The notes: a model not told the origin generated them from the letters alone. A stretch of DNA of 64,000 bases from Alternaria dauci (GCF_042100115.1 NC_091279.1:310001-374000), one strand, 5' to 3'; shown: positions 1 to 14,547, counted from the first letter of the stretch. Translations and numbers: made by a program.

Positions 1-733
1 TCTTCGCGTAATACAAGAGATGGATGAACAGCAGTCATGGAGCTCACAGGACACTCACGGTACCCTGCGACCCTGCGACCCCGCGACGTTGGCTACAGCT
101 ACATGCAACAGACTGAACAGGTCACTGTCGTGTTGGGCTGGTCCTATCTCTGCTCAGCTTCTCCACCGGTCCCATGAGAGCTACTGTTTCGTCTGGCTTG
201 GCTGAGAAGACTTTGTATCGCACTTGTCTGACATTCCTTGGTATTTCCTCAAGGAGCGCTCGAAGTTTGGAATCCCGTGCAGAAGAAGCTACCTGGGACG
301 ACGATCTCCCGCGCACAACGGATAGGGCCAGGGACTGGATACATCACCGTCATGTATCAATGGCATCCCACCGGCCCCCAAACCAGCTTGCGCGTCGTCC
401 CACCCGATGCTTTTGCGATAATGTTATGCACGCTTTTACAAAGAGGCCGTGGGTGGCTACCAATGAGGCGACGGCGTCATAGCGGGGCTGAATTCTGCTG
501 AGCGACCCCTCCAAAACCTTGCTGCGCTCTTAAGCTCTGGAACACCCCACCTAAACAAAACAACACCGACACTTGATCTTACACATATAACTAGTAAGTC
601 GAATTTTCTGCTCGGCATCCTATCCGCGGCCGGACGTTGCTGCCCGCGCATCCGACCGGCTTCTATATCTCCTGCCGTGCACTTTGCGGCTCCCCAACTC
701 TCCAATTGACTCTCTCAACAGCAACCCTTCATC
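1..733. other. 5' flank of enolase
   Basis: No convincing gene is seen here. Short open frames are present on both strands but none resembles a known family. The last 150 bases carry pyrimidine-rich stretches (around 675-733), which are common just upstream of highly expressed filamentous-fungal genes, so this part probably holds the enolase promoter and leader. A transcription start cannot be fixed from sequence alone. Confidence 0.5.
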
Positions 734-2201
<1,468 letters not shown>

Positions 2202-5200
2202 GCGCTTGAGTTACAGAGTCCGGTAGTGTTTGCGTTGTGAGGAAATGCGACGAATAATGAGTTAAGAGCAAAGGAAATATGTATACAAAATGCAATGATA
2301 TATCCTACACCATGGTTGTTTCCTTTCTCATTGAACACTTGCGGCGACTCTTGATTTGCTTATCGTTGAATTTGGCTTGAGAATAGCCTCAAGAATCATA
2401 GTGCTAACCCATCTTTGGAGCGTTTTCGCACGAGGTAACCGCACTTGCAAAGTGAAGCTGTCAAGGAACTCGGATGAGGCAGACTAGGTCAATAGCTATA
2501 ACCGCCGCAGATCTCCAAAGCAGCAGCCGCTTTGAGTCAAACTGCCAGAGCCGGCATAGACGCAGCCTCACATGTTTGGACCAGTTCAAGCCACTCTCAG
2601 CAAGTCCGAATGGACAAAAAAGCCAATCCCTGCACGCTTCCCAGGTTTGAAAACAAAAGCGTCTCCTGGAGCAGTGCTTATAGGTCGTCTATGCAAGTCT
2701 TTGAGTCTGAACTCGTAGTCGTGAAGTCTATAGCATATGAGAATTTGTCGAGGCCTATAACCTTCTTAGAGGTCTGGAGCCGTATAACTACATGTGCAGT
2801 TGACGACTTGGATGATAAACATGCTCTTTTGGACAATCACGTCTATCGAGATGGATATACGCGGTAGGTCTTGTTTCTGTTACCTGGACGTTGGTCATCG
2901 TCAGCGTGAACATTATCGTCGATATCACCAACGACGTGGTTGCAGTCTTCGCATTTCATGTCCCGCCTACAGTTTCTAGTTCTTATAGATGTACAGGGGT
3001 TGTGTATGACACGCAGCTAGCACACTATTTCCATGCACATGAAGCGAGACGAATAGAAGTGGTATAGCAAAAACATTCAACTACATTACTCCCGCTCATC
3101 TCATTCTTTCCCCCTCAGTCCAAAAAGAAAAGAAAAAGCACACCACCCATAAAAACATATTACAAACAGCCCTAAGAGCTTTACACAATCTTGTCCATTG
3201 TTACTTTTACTACTTCATACACCTTCCCTCCCACCACCATCCCCAGCCACCCAATAGCCTCACATTCCGCCCAGTCCTCACACATAGGTCCAACCCCGTT
3301 CCGGCTACGATACGCGCAGCAGATCTAGTCCTTACCGTAGTAGTTAGGCACCCAGGAACCCGTTTCATCGCAGCACCGGAAGCGGTCGCTAAATAGTAGC
3401 ACTAGGCTACGCTAGAGAGGCACATGGGATCGATTCGCTAGAGTGTTGCTGTTGTGGTTGTGTTGGGCGAGGGACGAGGTCCGAGAGTATGTTTCGATGG
3501 TGGTGATGGGGATGGTAGTTATTGTTGTAGTTGATATTGCTTAGATAGCATATACGGATTTTTGCGATGGCAGAGGCGATGGTGGTAGATGATCTGAGGA
3601 AGAGGAGGACTAAGGTGATAAAGGAGAGTTGTGGGACTGCGAGTGGTGGATGCATGATGTTTGTTTGATGGGTTCAAAGACGATGGACAGTTTGAGTTGC
3701 GTATCAAGCAGGGCAAAGGAAGGACTGCATGTATTTTGGGATGTACTCTACCTACTCTCTTGTTCGACTTTGTGGTATGCGATAGGTGTTGTGTTCGAGA
3801 TGGAATGTATCAATATCATTGCTTGGGTTGTGATTAAAGGATATCACGTTCTTGAGCAGGTGGCCATATATATGCTAGAACGTTATACTTATGTTACCTC
3901 GTCCCGAGCATTCAAGCCACAGAAGCCTGTCAAGTACCGCGGTGCTCATATATTGATGATTAGAAGGTAGCGGCCGATACGCCATGTAGTATCGAACTTC
4001 CAGTCCGTGGAGCGAGCCAAAAGACTTGGGTGTCGTCACAAAGGGCCATCCGTGCACCCTGCAAACGGTAGATGATCAGTTCCACGGACAGTGTAATCAA
4101 ATGCGATTGTCTGCTTCTTGATGAGACCGACCTTGTTCCGAAACCTAACAAATTTATACAACATGCTTTAGTAGATACTTTGACTTGCAGAGTTGGCAGA
4201 GGCAAGCTCGCCGAGTCTATCGATGTTTAACTTTGCAACACGCCGACTTCTCGATGCTTTGTGCAGGTGTAAGCAACACTCTCACAAAGTCAGTCGACCG
4301 AATGTTCGGCCAAATCTCGGTGCTTATAGTAGCAGTAATTCGTGCCGCGAACGACCTCGTGCCCTAACCTTGATATAGTCCGGAACTCGGCACGTCGGCG
4401 GTCCGAAGTGTGCAAGCCATCAATGCGTCAAGAAGACACGATAACATGCAGTAGGAAAGAGATGTTCTGGACTCTTTGTGGCTTCACGACAGCCACATTC
4501 CAGATCCAAGATGCCGCGCGACAACGAGAAGCGCAGGGAGTGTGCAGGAGCTACCCAAAGTCTGTCAAAGTCTAGGCGTGTCATCATGCCGTCTAGCTTT
4601 GGTCGGCCGAATATAGTGCATCGCCGCCCTGAGCTTACCGTGCTTGCCCTTGCGTCGTGAGCGGAGTAGTAGCAGGGGACATCTTGCTCTGGAGCGGACC
4701 GCAGCCGTTTCAAGATGTTGCAGCTGATGCGGCGTCGTCGACGACAGTAAAAGCGATTCATATTTGTGGGCGCATGAAGATTGCAATGCCGTCTGAATTG
4801 CACATTTTCAATCAACTGATGTCAGCTGTCGATTCAAGCGTAACATGCAGAGCACGGTCGTCAAGCCCTTTGTATCGACAAGGCAGACCAGGCGCCTGAT
4901 ATGGGTAGGTCCAGACCGTTGCCAAGATTTTGGAGCAATGGGTCTGATGAGTTAACATCAAACATGGATGTCCATGTCGTCATGATCGCGTCTCCATCGC
5001 ACTATGGATGTGTGTATTGTGAAGCCTCTTGCGTGGTTGCTTAACATGGAGGGCCTGGCGGTGGTAGTAGGCGTGCAGTGAAGGCGTGTAGCGGGAAAAT
5101 CTCCAGGGCAATCAATGGTCTAGACATCCAGACGGCTCCGCGGGGAGAGCTTCTAGCGCGGCATGTCAGGTGCGTACCATGGTTCAGGTGCTCTTGAACT

Positions 5201-5897
5201 CGCGAGATGTGACAAACCAAGATATCATGGTGTCGCTCACCCGGTGTCAACGCGCGTTGGCAGAGGCGCGATTGGTAAGCGCGATACTTTGACCCGGTGG
5301 GTGGGTCGTGGATGTATGCAAGATGTTGAGTAGTGACTGTAAAAATTCGACGATGTTCGCCTCACGATCGAGGTGGTGCGGCAGGGCGACCATGACCTTG
5401 ACGAGTGCTCTACTTATCCACTCTCAAAGCAGTTGCGGTGAAAACCAAGACGCCGACGTATGCTGGAAAGGTGCTAGCAATGTGATGGAGCGGGTACTGG
5501 CAGCTTTCATGTTTTTGTGGCTGCTCCTTCTGCAGTGGTCCGGTGCAGCTAGCGCCGGAAAATTGGGCAGCCGCACGCCAGGCGTCGAACATGTCGACAG
5601 CTCTCGTCCGATGTCAGCTTGGTAGCGATGCGTATTCATAAGCACACACAGGTGATGTCGGTCACGACAAGAGGGAAAACAAAAGGACAAAGAAGCAGCG
5701 CATCAAGCTGACATGGCCAGCGCCCCTGCAGCGAGACAGCTAGAGACGTCGATCGGCACACGGCGCACATCATTACTCGCGTGGGAGCACGCCGTTCACG
5801 GTGCCTTGTCGATCATGTTCTGATTAGGTGGCCAATGCTTGGTGCGACGAAATCCCAAACAGGATGACACCCACAGGTCTGGAAAAGTCGACGACGC

Positions 5898-5920
5898 TGT
5901 TGTTGTTGTTCTTGTTGTTG
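5898..5920. repeat. (TTG)n microsatellite
   Basis: Trinucleotide run of TTG units with one interruption by TTC, in the gene-poor interval and not inside a supported reading frame. Confidence 0.7.
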
Positions 5921-6972
5921 CGGCAAGAAGACACCATGTAACGTTACGCTGAACCCAGGCCTCTTGAGGGCCCTCTGGGCTTTAGCGGAGGTTGAGCCAG
6001 CAGACTACGGGCTGTGAATTGGATACAGGGACAGCGGAAGGACAGCAGGTGATTGGCCAGAGCCGGCTGGTTTGTTGCTAGCGCGGGGAATAAGGGTAGC
6101 AAAAGACCGAGCCTGCAGCCTGAGGCCAGAAGTCGACAAGATGACACGTTAATATTTGCTCGAGGGGCCCAATGCGTACATGTAGGCGGGCTGCAGCAGA
6201 GCGACGGCGTCGCAGAGTGAAGCGGCAGCTGCATCAACGGTGTCCAAAACGAGGGCGCGGTCGATGCAGCAAAGGACGACGGAAGCACGAGCAGACAGCA
6301 GGACACAGGGCGCTAGGTTCCGTTTCGGCCGATCGTCGATCTGGTGTCGTGTAAGACGAGGCACTAGGCCCGGTGCATCGTCGTCGCTCTCGCAGCACTG
6401 TGCGACGGCGATGCGGCTTCATGGGGGGGTGAATATGGACGCAGCAAACAGGCGCAGTAAGATGCGTGGGCGGAGCTGCAGCCGCTGGCGTCAGAGCAGC
6501 AGGAAAGGCCGCTCAGTGCGTGTGCGGCTACGATGGCGAGGCCGGGCTGGACGGAGCAGCAGTCAGTGTACATGGCTGTTCAGAGGTGCTAGCAGCTTGT
6601 TAGCAGCTGTTGAGCAGTCGGCGGTAGCTTTTGGCCGCCACAATAAAGCATATGCTCTTGGATGGGCAAAAAAGCAAGACGAGGGCGAAAAGTGTAATTG
6701 GCATGTTCGTCATGGCGTTTAGGGCCAGGCGTCAAGACGTCGGCCGTGGGTGCAGGCTGGGTGTGCGGGCGAGGTTTGCATAGGGGCCGGAGCGGAAAGG
6801 GCTACTGGGGTAGCGCTGGAAATCGTGCAGGAGCGACCGGGAGCCGAGTGCGTCTAGACTGTTCCAGCAGGCGCGACCCACTGCCCAAGCTCCCCCTCGA
6901 CCCTCGCAGTCAGTCTGCGCCCCTCCCCCAGCGTCGTCATGGATGGGGGAGGAGAATGGATGGCCATGCAGC

Positions 6973-7060
6973 AGCGGGCACGCAGGCACGCAGGCACGCA
7001 GGCACGCAGGCACGCAGGCACGCAGGCACGCGGGCACGCAGGCACGCAGGCACGCAGGCA
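6973..7060. repeat. 8-bp minisatellite, about 11 units of CGCAGGCA
   Basis: Ten exact-length units fill 6981-7060; one of them, at 7029-7036, has an A-to-G change, and a degenerate unit precedes the array. Because the unit is 8 bp, three units make a 24-base cycle, so long repetitive open frames appear on both strands. These are side effects of the repeat and not genes. The array lies about 460 bases upstream of the proposed start of the histidine kinase and may be transcribed in its leader or be part of its promoter. Confidence 0.93.
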
Positions 7061-7520
7061 CCGCGACGAGCCTCAACTCTAAATGCAGATGCGAGAGCTG
7101 GGGGGGACTCGCCGTCTTTTTGGCTGCGCGTGCAGGCAAACCGCCAGCGCCGGCGCCCGTCACGACTACGACCCAACGAGGGCGGGCCTGGAGGGTGCAA
7201 GGACGCGCAAAAGCCATGGCTCCGGGACAGGTTCTAGATCGCCCACCAGCCCTCTTATGTGCGACTCTAGCAAAAAGACCCAACCATATCGCTGGCTGCC
7301 CGCCGTGCCTGCCATACCTCGCCTTCCTTCTCTCTGTCCCGCACAGCACGCCTTCCTCGCCCCCCTTCCACACCCCGTTACTAATCCGCTTTCCGCATGC
7401 ACCTCCGACTGCCTTTGTAGCCCTCTGCATACCGCTGTCCAGCTTCGCAACTCGTCTGATAACCACCCCTGTGCGCATCCTGGACGCCCGTGCCGATTGC
7501 CCGCATGGAATTCTGAAAAG

Positions 7521-10233
7521 ATGGAGGGACTTACTACCATCCCACCTGATATAATCGAGCGCCAGTCGCTCTGCTTCTCCCGCCCAGCCCCAGGCATGGT
7601 CGTCCAACAGGGAGAGACGGGCTTCAGAGAAGGACTGTCACAGCTCTATGCTCCCGCCGAGAGCAACGCCGCCGAGCAGCTCGTCAAACTAAAGGACTCT
7701 CTGCGCAAGGCCGACACCGACAGCTTCTGGATACAGCTCACCAAAGGCCTGGCCAAAATCGCCGATGCCCAGTACGCGTTCGTGTCAAAGAGAATCCTGG
7801 CTGATGACAAGAATGTTGCTGTCGAGCTGCCCCCGATTGGAGAGCCCGGGGCATGCCTCATGGGCGAGGCCTTTTACATCAACGACGACCAAGGCAACGG
7901 ACCTGGTCATCTGAGAAACTTCAAATACCATGCCTACCAGTGTCCGTGTGCCTACATGAAGCACGACAAGGTCTTCATTATTCCTGAAAGATTAAACGAC
8001 TTCATCATCGACAACCCAAACGACTTGTACATTCCCGGAGAGGCTTACCTTGGAATCCCCTTGTTTGCCGAGGGAAAGTGCTTCGCGCATTTTGGTGTCA
8101 TGTGGGGGAAAGAAGGCGCAGCCCGTCGTGTATTGGGCTGGGGCTTCCTCGAAATGCTGTTTCACAGCCTGGAAGACATGATCCTGGAACGCGTGCTGGA
8201 AGGCAACGATTTCGCAAAGTCGGCAGAATCAATCCAGGCCGACGTCCCCAGGATCGTACCGCACAGAGCCGTCTCGGCAGCTCAGTCGTTGAAGCCATAC
8301 GCGCGGAGCTTGTCCCATGAATTAAGAACGCCAATGCAGGGCGTTGTTGGCATGCTGGATGTTATGATGGCAAACGTGAAAGAAGCATCAGAATCATTGC
8401 AGCTCGAACCGCGGACCCGTGAGATACTCGACACACTTAGGGAGAACATTGAAGCTGTCCAAGGTGTGTAACAACTCTCCGATGAACCTGTACTGATGCC
8501 TCCGTGCTGATCCTATTCCAGACAGCTCAAGACGTGCAGTCGAGGCAGCGGATAACGTCGTCCATGCCTACGACATGAACATGGGTGTCCCAGAGACCCC
8601 ACTTTCGCCACTCGACAAGACTCCAGACCAGTGGAACACCTTCTGGCGTGAGATGCGACCGGATCTGATGATCACTGGCAACGACATGCGTGCTCCACTA
8701 CGTGGTGTCAAGAGGAGAAGACACGAGGTTTCTTGGGCAGACCATGCTAACAAGACACGCGTGGCCAAGAACGCTCGCCAACGAGTTCGAGACACTTTCT
8801 CAGAGGAGCTTCCCAAGCGCGGCACCAAGTCGTGCCCCCCAGACGCAAGCGCTGTCGAGCTGGACCGACTAGACCGCACTTGCTCACACGGAACCTCGTT
8901 AGACAAGTGCGACTCAACCACCTCGCCCATCTTCGCGTCTGAACATTCCAAGGTTCCCGGTCTCCGACATACCAACATAAGAGAAGTGCTCCAATACGTC
9001 ATCAACGATGCGCTCAAAGTAGGGGGAAGGCCGGATTCCGCTGTCGCTGAAGCTACCGACACAGGAGAGCGCATCGAAGTCCGCACACGTAGCTCAAACG
9101 GCGAGGCACACACCAAATGGATCGAGTGGACCGTCTCTGCCGATGTTCCAGAGACGATTGTCATTGACGAACGGGATCTCGCCAAGATGGTCTCCTGCCT
9201 CGCTCTTAATGCTATCAAGTTCACACAGAATGGATCCATTACACTTCAGGCGACACTCAGCGCCAAAGGCCGCTACATCGTCATCAATATCAAAGATACC
9301 GGCTCTGGGATCCCAGCAGCTTTCCTACCCAACCTGTTCAAACCATTTTCAAGAGAAGACGATTCGATGACACGGCAAAGTGAGGGGCTGGGCCTTGGTT
9401 TGATGGTCGCCAAGGGGATTGCGAGGAAACTAGGTGGTGATCTCTTCTGCCTCCGTTCGCATGTCTCTGGGCCAAGGAGAGGGTCGGAATTCGAGATGCG
9501 AGTCCCGCTTACCCCAGACGAGATCTGCAGTCGCCCTGCAACGCCTTTTGGATCCCCTACACTTTCCATCAAATCTCGCATGTCTACCGACCCCGAGGTA
9601 CTCCACCTGGATCTCGGCCGTGGCCCTGTTACGCCTCCCTTGAGTTCCGAATCATTCAAGAGTGATGCGGAGCGTCAGCCACCGATTACACCTGTCGTTG
9701 CCGTGCGCCCTGCAACATCGCCAGAAGACATTGGCCTGGCTACCCCCCGCCGCACCTTGTCGCCTCCACGACAGCACGCCACTCGCGCCCTGTCGTCGGA
9801 ACGGGATGTGGTGCCATCCAATCTTGGCATGCAACTGCCTCTAAACATTCTAGTCGTAGATGACAACGCCATCAATCGACGTGTGCTGGTAAGCATGTTG
9901 GGCAGACTGGGCTACAAGAACATCACCACGGCATTCAACGGCAACGACGCGGTCGAGACTGTTCGTCGCAACGCTCTTGATCCGGCTGCCAAGTCCTTTG
10001 ATGTTGTCCTCATGGACCTTTGGATGCCGTTGCTGGACGGCTTTCAGGCCACTGAGGTGATTTTGAAGATGCCGGAGCTTGAGCGCAAGCCGACCATTCT
10101 GGCGGTGAGTGCAGACATTACAGACGCCGCTCTCGACAGAGCAGTCAAGAGTGGCATGAAGGGCTTTGTGACCAAGCCCTTCATCACCCGAGACATTGCC
10201 CGATTGATTCGGACATACTGTGCAAGCCAGTAA
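7521..10233 (+). CDS. Fungal hybrid histidine kinase (GAF-like, HisKA, HATPase, receiver)
   Basis: Sensor kinase expected to autophosphorylate on histidine and pass phosphate to its own receiver, then to the Ypd1-type phosphotransfer protein. Two exons, 7521-8463 and 8522-10233, give 884 residues. Residues about 60-240 look like a GAF-type sensor fold. The H box SHELRTPMQG has His266. The N box ALNAIKFT (Asn544), G1 DTGSGI and G2 GLGLGL form the ATPase site. The C-terminal receiver starts with NILVVDDN, has the phosphoacceptor Asp813 in VLMDLWMP and the conserved KPF lysine. The H box to N box distance of about 278 residues is far longer than usual and includes a basic, Ser/Pro-rich insert. 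No membrane segment is visible, so a soluble protein is likely. I chose ATG 7521 because the frame upstream to 7083 is low-complexity and runs through promoter-like DNA. The assignment to one of the numbered fungal kinase groups is left open. Confidence 0.93.
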
Positions 10234-11352
10234 GCTTGCAACTTTTACTTCTTCCACGGCACTCTGGCTGCCTGGTTCTATTCACGTTATACACATTATA
10301 GTTGTACGCCATACAGGTGATCATGTTAGAAAGCGAGCATGATTGGATCGGACTGGGTACATGACGATCACGATAGCATTTGACCAGCCCCTTGGTGGGC
10401 CTTTGTTTTGCGGCGTTGAACGAGCGGGATACCTTTGGTGGGCCATAATACCCTTTGATGATTTTTGCATGTTGGGACGACCTTGGATATGGGCTGCAGT
10501 AGCATATGCGGGCTACTCGAATACAACAAAACGTTAAACATTTGACTCCACCATCCTCCCACTCGCAGGTGCCACTTTGAGTGTGATTGCAACGTAAACT
10601 TTTCAACGGGATGACGACGCATTGCTTGGGTGAGGCTCTGCTCAGACCCGGATTGCCGAGCTAGACCCGCAGGCACGGCAGTCTTGCCCAGGTGAGCTGC
10701 AGTGGTGATGTCGAAGGTGGGGGGGCCCTTGAGTTGCGGGGCATGGTCGCACGTGCCGAACACAGCAAGTCGTTCCCAAAATCTGTCCGCATCATGCATG
10801 TCAGAGTCGCTGCGAACAGCGCAAACCCCAGATTCTCACCAGCCACAACTCATTACAAGGGAGATGGTATGTCCAAACCAAGGGCAACCTGGAACATGTG
10901 GACGAATTGGAAACGCCACGGGGGCCATCGGCCAAAAGTGGCTGGTGAGGCCGAAAGGGGAAAAGGGGCGAGGGCTGTGGCGCAGGCGGCGGGTCGATTA
11001 GAGGACAGATTTCTTGGGACGCGCCGAAGTCGAGACAAGTGCTGTTGCGCCGCCAGTATAGCCGTCTCTGCCGTGGACAATCGCAGAATCTTCCATCGTC
11101 TTCTCCTGCGACTTTGCTTGCGCCAGGAAAACACAGTCCCTTCCTTTGTACTCGACGTGATAACGTGAAGGCTGTCAAAAGTTGCTCTCAACGTCATCGG
11201 CCAAGGTAGCTGCGACTTGCGAGGCCAGACATTTCTAGACCCGACATTGCCCTGCAAACAACGCCACCACGCAACGATTGAACCACTAGACAGCGACCCG
11301 TTGGACAAGTGGTGCATTGAGCGACGACAAGCCGGTGATAAGAGCAGTGGGC
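10234..11352. other. Intergenic region, kinase to calcium pump
   Basis: About 1.1 kb holding the 3' flank of the kinase and the promoter of the calcium pump. No gene or clear repeat is seen. Open frames on the minus strand (for example 10853-11317) have no family resemblance. Confidence 0.5.
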
Positions 11353-14300
11353 ATGGAGAATGCGTACACCAAGACGCCCGCTGAGGCGCTAAGATATTTC
11401 CAGGTCGAGGAACACAAAGGCCTTAGTGCACAGCAGGTGCAGAGCGCGAGGGAGAAGCATGGGAAGAATGGTACGTTGCCATCTCCGTAGGCCGGGGCGA
11501 CGACGGCTAACACAGGGAACAGCGCTGCCAGAAGACCCACCAACTCCCATCTGGGAACTCATCCTCGAGCAGTTCAAAGACCAGCTTGTTATCATCCTGC
11601 TAGGCTCGGCAGCAGTGTCGTTCGTACTGGCCCTCTTCGAAGAGGAAGAAGGCTGGACCGCATTCGTGGACCCGGCAGTTGTACGTACCAGACAAGGGGG
11701 GGATACCTGTACCCGCGCTGACTTGCATGTCTATAGATCCTCACCATCCTCATTCTAAACGCCGTCGTCGGAGTATCGCAAGAAACTAGCGCCGAAAAGG
11801 CCATCGCAGCCCTCCAAGAATACTCGGCCAACGAAGCGAAAGTCGTACGCGACGGACATGTCAAACGCATCAAGGCCGACGAGCTGGTTCCCGGAGATGT
11901 CATCTCGGTCACAATTGGTGACAGGATACCCGCTGACTGCAGGATCCTGTCCATCTCGAGCAACAGCTTCAACATCGACCAGTCCATCTTGACCGGAGAG
12001 AGCGAGAGTGTATCCAAGGACACCAGGGCCATCAAGGATGAGAACGCCGTCAAGCAGGATCAGGTCAATATGCTCTTCTCGGGTACCACGGTTGTCACGG
12101 GACATGCGACTGCGCTGGTAGTCCTGACCGGTGGCAACACGGCGATTGGAGACATCCATGAGAGCATTACGGCACAGATCTCACAGCCCACCCCTCTCAA
12201 GGAGAAGCTCAACGACTTCGGCGACCAGCTCGCAAAGGTCATCACGGCTATCTGCATCCTCGTCTGGCTCATCAACATTGGCAACTTCAACGACCCTTCG
12301 CACGGCAGCTTCGCCAAAGGCGCCATCTACTATCTCAAGATTGCCGTTTCTCTCGGTGTCGCTGCTATTCCCGAAGGCCTGGCCGTCGTCATTACGACTT
12401 GCTTGGCCCTGGGAACGCGCAAGATGGCTGCAAGGAACGCCGTTGTGCGCAGCTTGCCTTCTGTCGAGACACTTGGTAGCTGCAGCGTCATCTGCTCCGA
12501 CAAGACAGGTACTCTTACCACCAACCAGATGAGCGTCAACAAGATGGTCTTCCTCAACGAGCAAGGTAGTGGTCTCGAAGAATTTGACATTGAAGGTACT
12601 AGCTTTGCGCCCGAGGGTCAGATCTCTCTCCGTGGCAAACCCCTTGAGAACCTCGCTGCGCAATCCGACACTGTACGTCAGATTTGTGAGGTCACCGCGC
12701 TCTGTAACGATGCAGCCCTTGCCTACGACCCCAAGAACGGTACTTACAACCTCGTCGGTGAGCCTACCGAAGGTGCTCTCCGCGTCCTAGTCGAGAAGGT
12801 TGGCACCCCCGATATCGCCCACAACGCGACCCGCGTCAGCACCTCGCCCGAAGCACGTCTCGATTTCTCCACCAAGCACTACGAAAGCCAGTGCCCCCGC
12901 CTAGCCACGTATGAATTCTCTCGCGACCGCAAGAGCATGTCGGTTCTAGTCAAGAATGGCAACGCGCAGAAACTACTCGTCAAGGGCGCCCCGGAATCCA
13001 TTCTTGATCGTTGCACCAATGTCATTGTCGGCAAGAACGGAAAGAAGATGCCCATGAGCAAGCAAATGTCTACCCTCATCAACAAGGAAATTGTCGAGTA
13101 CGGCAACCGCGGTCTTCGTGTCATTGCTGTAGCGTCTGTCGAAGACATTGAATCCCACCCACTTCTGGGAAAGGCAAAGACTAGCAAGGAATACACCCAG
13201 CTGGAGCAGAATATGACCCTCATCGGTCTCGTCGGCATGTTGGACCCTCCCCGCCCTGAAGTCCGCGCCTCGATCGCCAAGTGCCGCTCTGCTGGTATCC
13301 GTGTTGTAGTCATCACTGGAGACAACCAGAACACTGCCGAGTCCATCTGCCGTCAAATCGGTGTCTTTGGTCCCAACGAAGATCTCACTGGTAAGTCTTT
13401 CACAGGTCGCCAATTCGATGACCTTTCCGAGTCCGAGAAGATGGAAGCTGCCAAGCACGCCAGTCTCTTCTCGCGCACTGAGCCAACACACAAGTCCAAA
13501 CTCGTCGACCTTCTCCAACAAGCCGGTGAGGTTGTCGCTATGACTGGTGACGGTGTCAACGACGCGCCTGCTCTCAAGAAAGCGGATATTGGTGTTGCTA
13601 TGGGTTCCGGAACCGACGTAGCCAAGCTCGCCGCCGATATGGTGCTTGTAGACGACAACTTTGCCACTATCGAAGGTGCCGTCGAAGAGGGTCGTTCCAT
13701 CTACAACAACACTCAACAGTTCATTCGCTATCTCATCTCCTCCAACATCGGAGAAGTCGTCTCTATCTTCCTGACTGCTGCCATGGGTATGCCCGAGGCT
13801 CTGATCCCTGTCCAACTTCTCTGGGTCAATCTCGTCACCGACGGTCTCCCTGCCACCGCTCTCTCTTTCAACCCCCCAGACCATGATGTCATGAGGCGCC
13901 AACCTCGCAAGCGCGACGAACCCCTCATCAGCGGCTGGTTGTTCTTCCGCTACATGGTTATTGGTACCTACGTTGGCGCCGCAACCGTCGCTGGCTATGC
14001 GTGGTGGTTCATGTTCAACAGTGAAGGCCCTCAGATCTCATTCTACCAGCTCCGCCACTTCCACCGCTGCTCGACCCAGTTCCCCGAGATCGGCTGCGAG
14101 ATGTTCAGCAACTCGTCTGCCCAAGCTGCATCTACTGTTAGTCTGAGCATTTTGGTCGTCATCGAGATGCTCAATGCCATGAACGCTTTGAGCAGCTCAG
14201 AGAGTCTGCTTACATTGCCGCTTTGGGAGAACATGATACTTGTTTATGCCATCTGTTTGAGCATGGCGTTGCACTTTGCTCTTCTCTATATCCCGTTCTT

Positions 14301-14547
14301 GCAAGGTTTGTTCAGCGTTATCCCGCTGAACGGCAACGAGTGGAAAGCGGTCATGGCGATCAGCGCGCCAATCATGTAAGTCATCCTGCACGCCATGCGC
14401 GAAAACTACAGAAGAGGTGATTGCTAATACATTTTCAGCATCATCGACGAAGGCCTCAAATCCCTCGAACGCAGATTCTTCATCCAAAAGGGCAACGAGA
14501 AGTTGGAGCTTGCTGAGCAGCAGAACGGTAGAGCAAAGAAGGACTAG
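11353..14547 (+). CDS. SERCA-type Ca2+-transporting P-type ATPase
   Basis: P2A-type pump that moves cytosolic Ca2+ into the endoplasmic reticulum using ATP. Exons 11353-11470, 11523-11680, 11737-14375 and 14439-14547 give 1007 residues, close to animal and fungal SERCA (about 1000). In order: cytosolic N terminus; TM1-2; actuator motif LTGES; TM4 with the Ca2+-site AAIPEGL; phosphorylation motif [11 protein letters not shown] with Asp347; nucleotide-domain KGAPE; hinge [19 protein letters not shown]5 SNIGEV and TM6 [12 protein letters not shown], which supply further Ca2+ ligands; then TM7-10 and a basic tail. These features fit SERCA (Neurospora nca-1 / Aspergillus srcA type) and not the PMCA type, which has a calmodulin tail. 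No C-terminal KKxx-type signal is obvious; the tail ends in charged residues. All key residues are present. Confidence 0.97.

Larger units (their letters stand above)
2202..7520. other. Long gene-poor interval between enolase and histidine kinase
   Basis: About 5.3 kb in which I find no protein I can support. The many open frames are short, overlap on both strands and show no family motifs. Contents I can see are a (TTG)n microsatellite near 5898-5920, an 8-bp minisatellite at 6973-7060 and a pyrimidine-rich run from about 7300 to 7500 that probably belongs to the kinase promoter. It may hold non-coding transcripts or regulatory DNA, but nothing in the sequence proves it. Confidence 0.5.

Noticed and set aside
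3407..3655. 82-residue minus-strand frame with a hydrophobic start, like a small secreted protein
   Set aside because: The start could be a signal peptide, but there are no paired Cys residues, and the rest is Asn/His/Gln low complexity in simple-sequence DNA. Not enough support for a gene.
6973..7060. Repeat array as a possible CRISPR
   Set aside because: Units are contiguous 8-mers without spacers, and the genome is eukaryotic.
7083..7520. Upstream in-frame extension of the kinase from an ATG at 7083
   Set aside because: Adds about 146 residues of low-complexity sequence translated from pyrimidine-rich promoter-like DNA; the ATG at 7521 gives a more natural N terminus.
6732..7607. 291-residue minus-strand frame and other long frames spanning the 8-bp repeat
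   Set aside because: Their length comes from the stop-free 8-bp array; the repeated peptide is not a domain and the frame runs into the kinase gene on the other strand.
12973..13902. 309-residue open frame on the minus strand within the calcium pump
   Set aside because: Antisense to a conserved coding exon; composition is that of a mirror frame and there is no motif.
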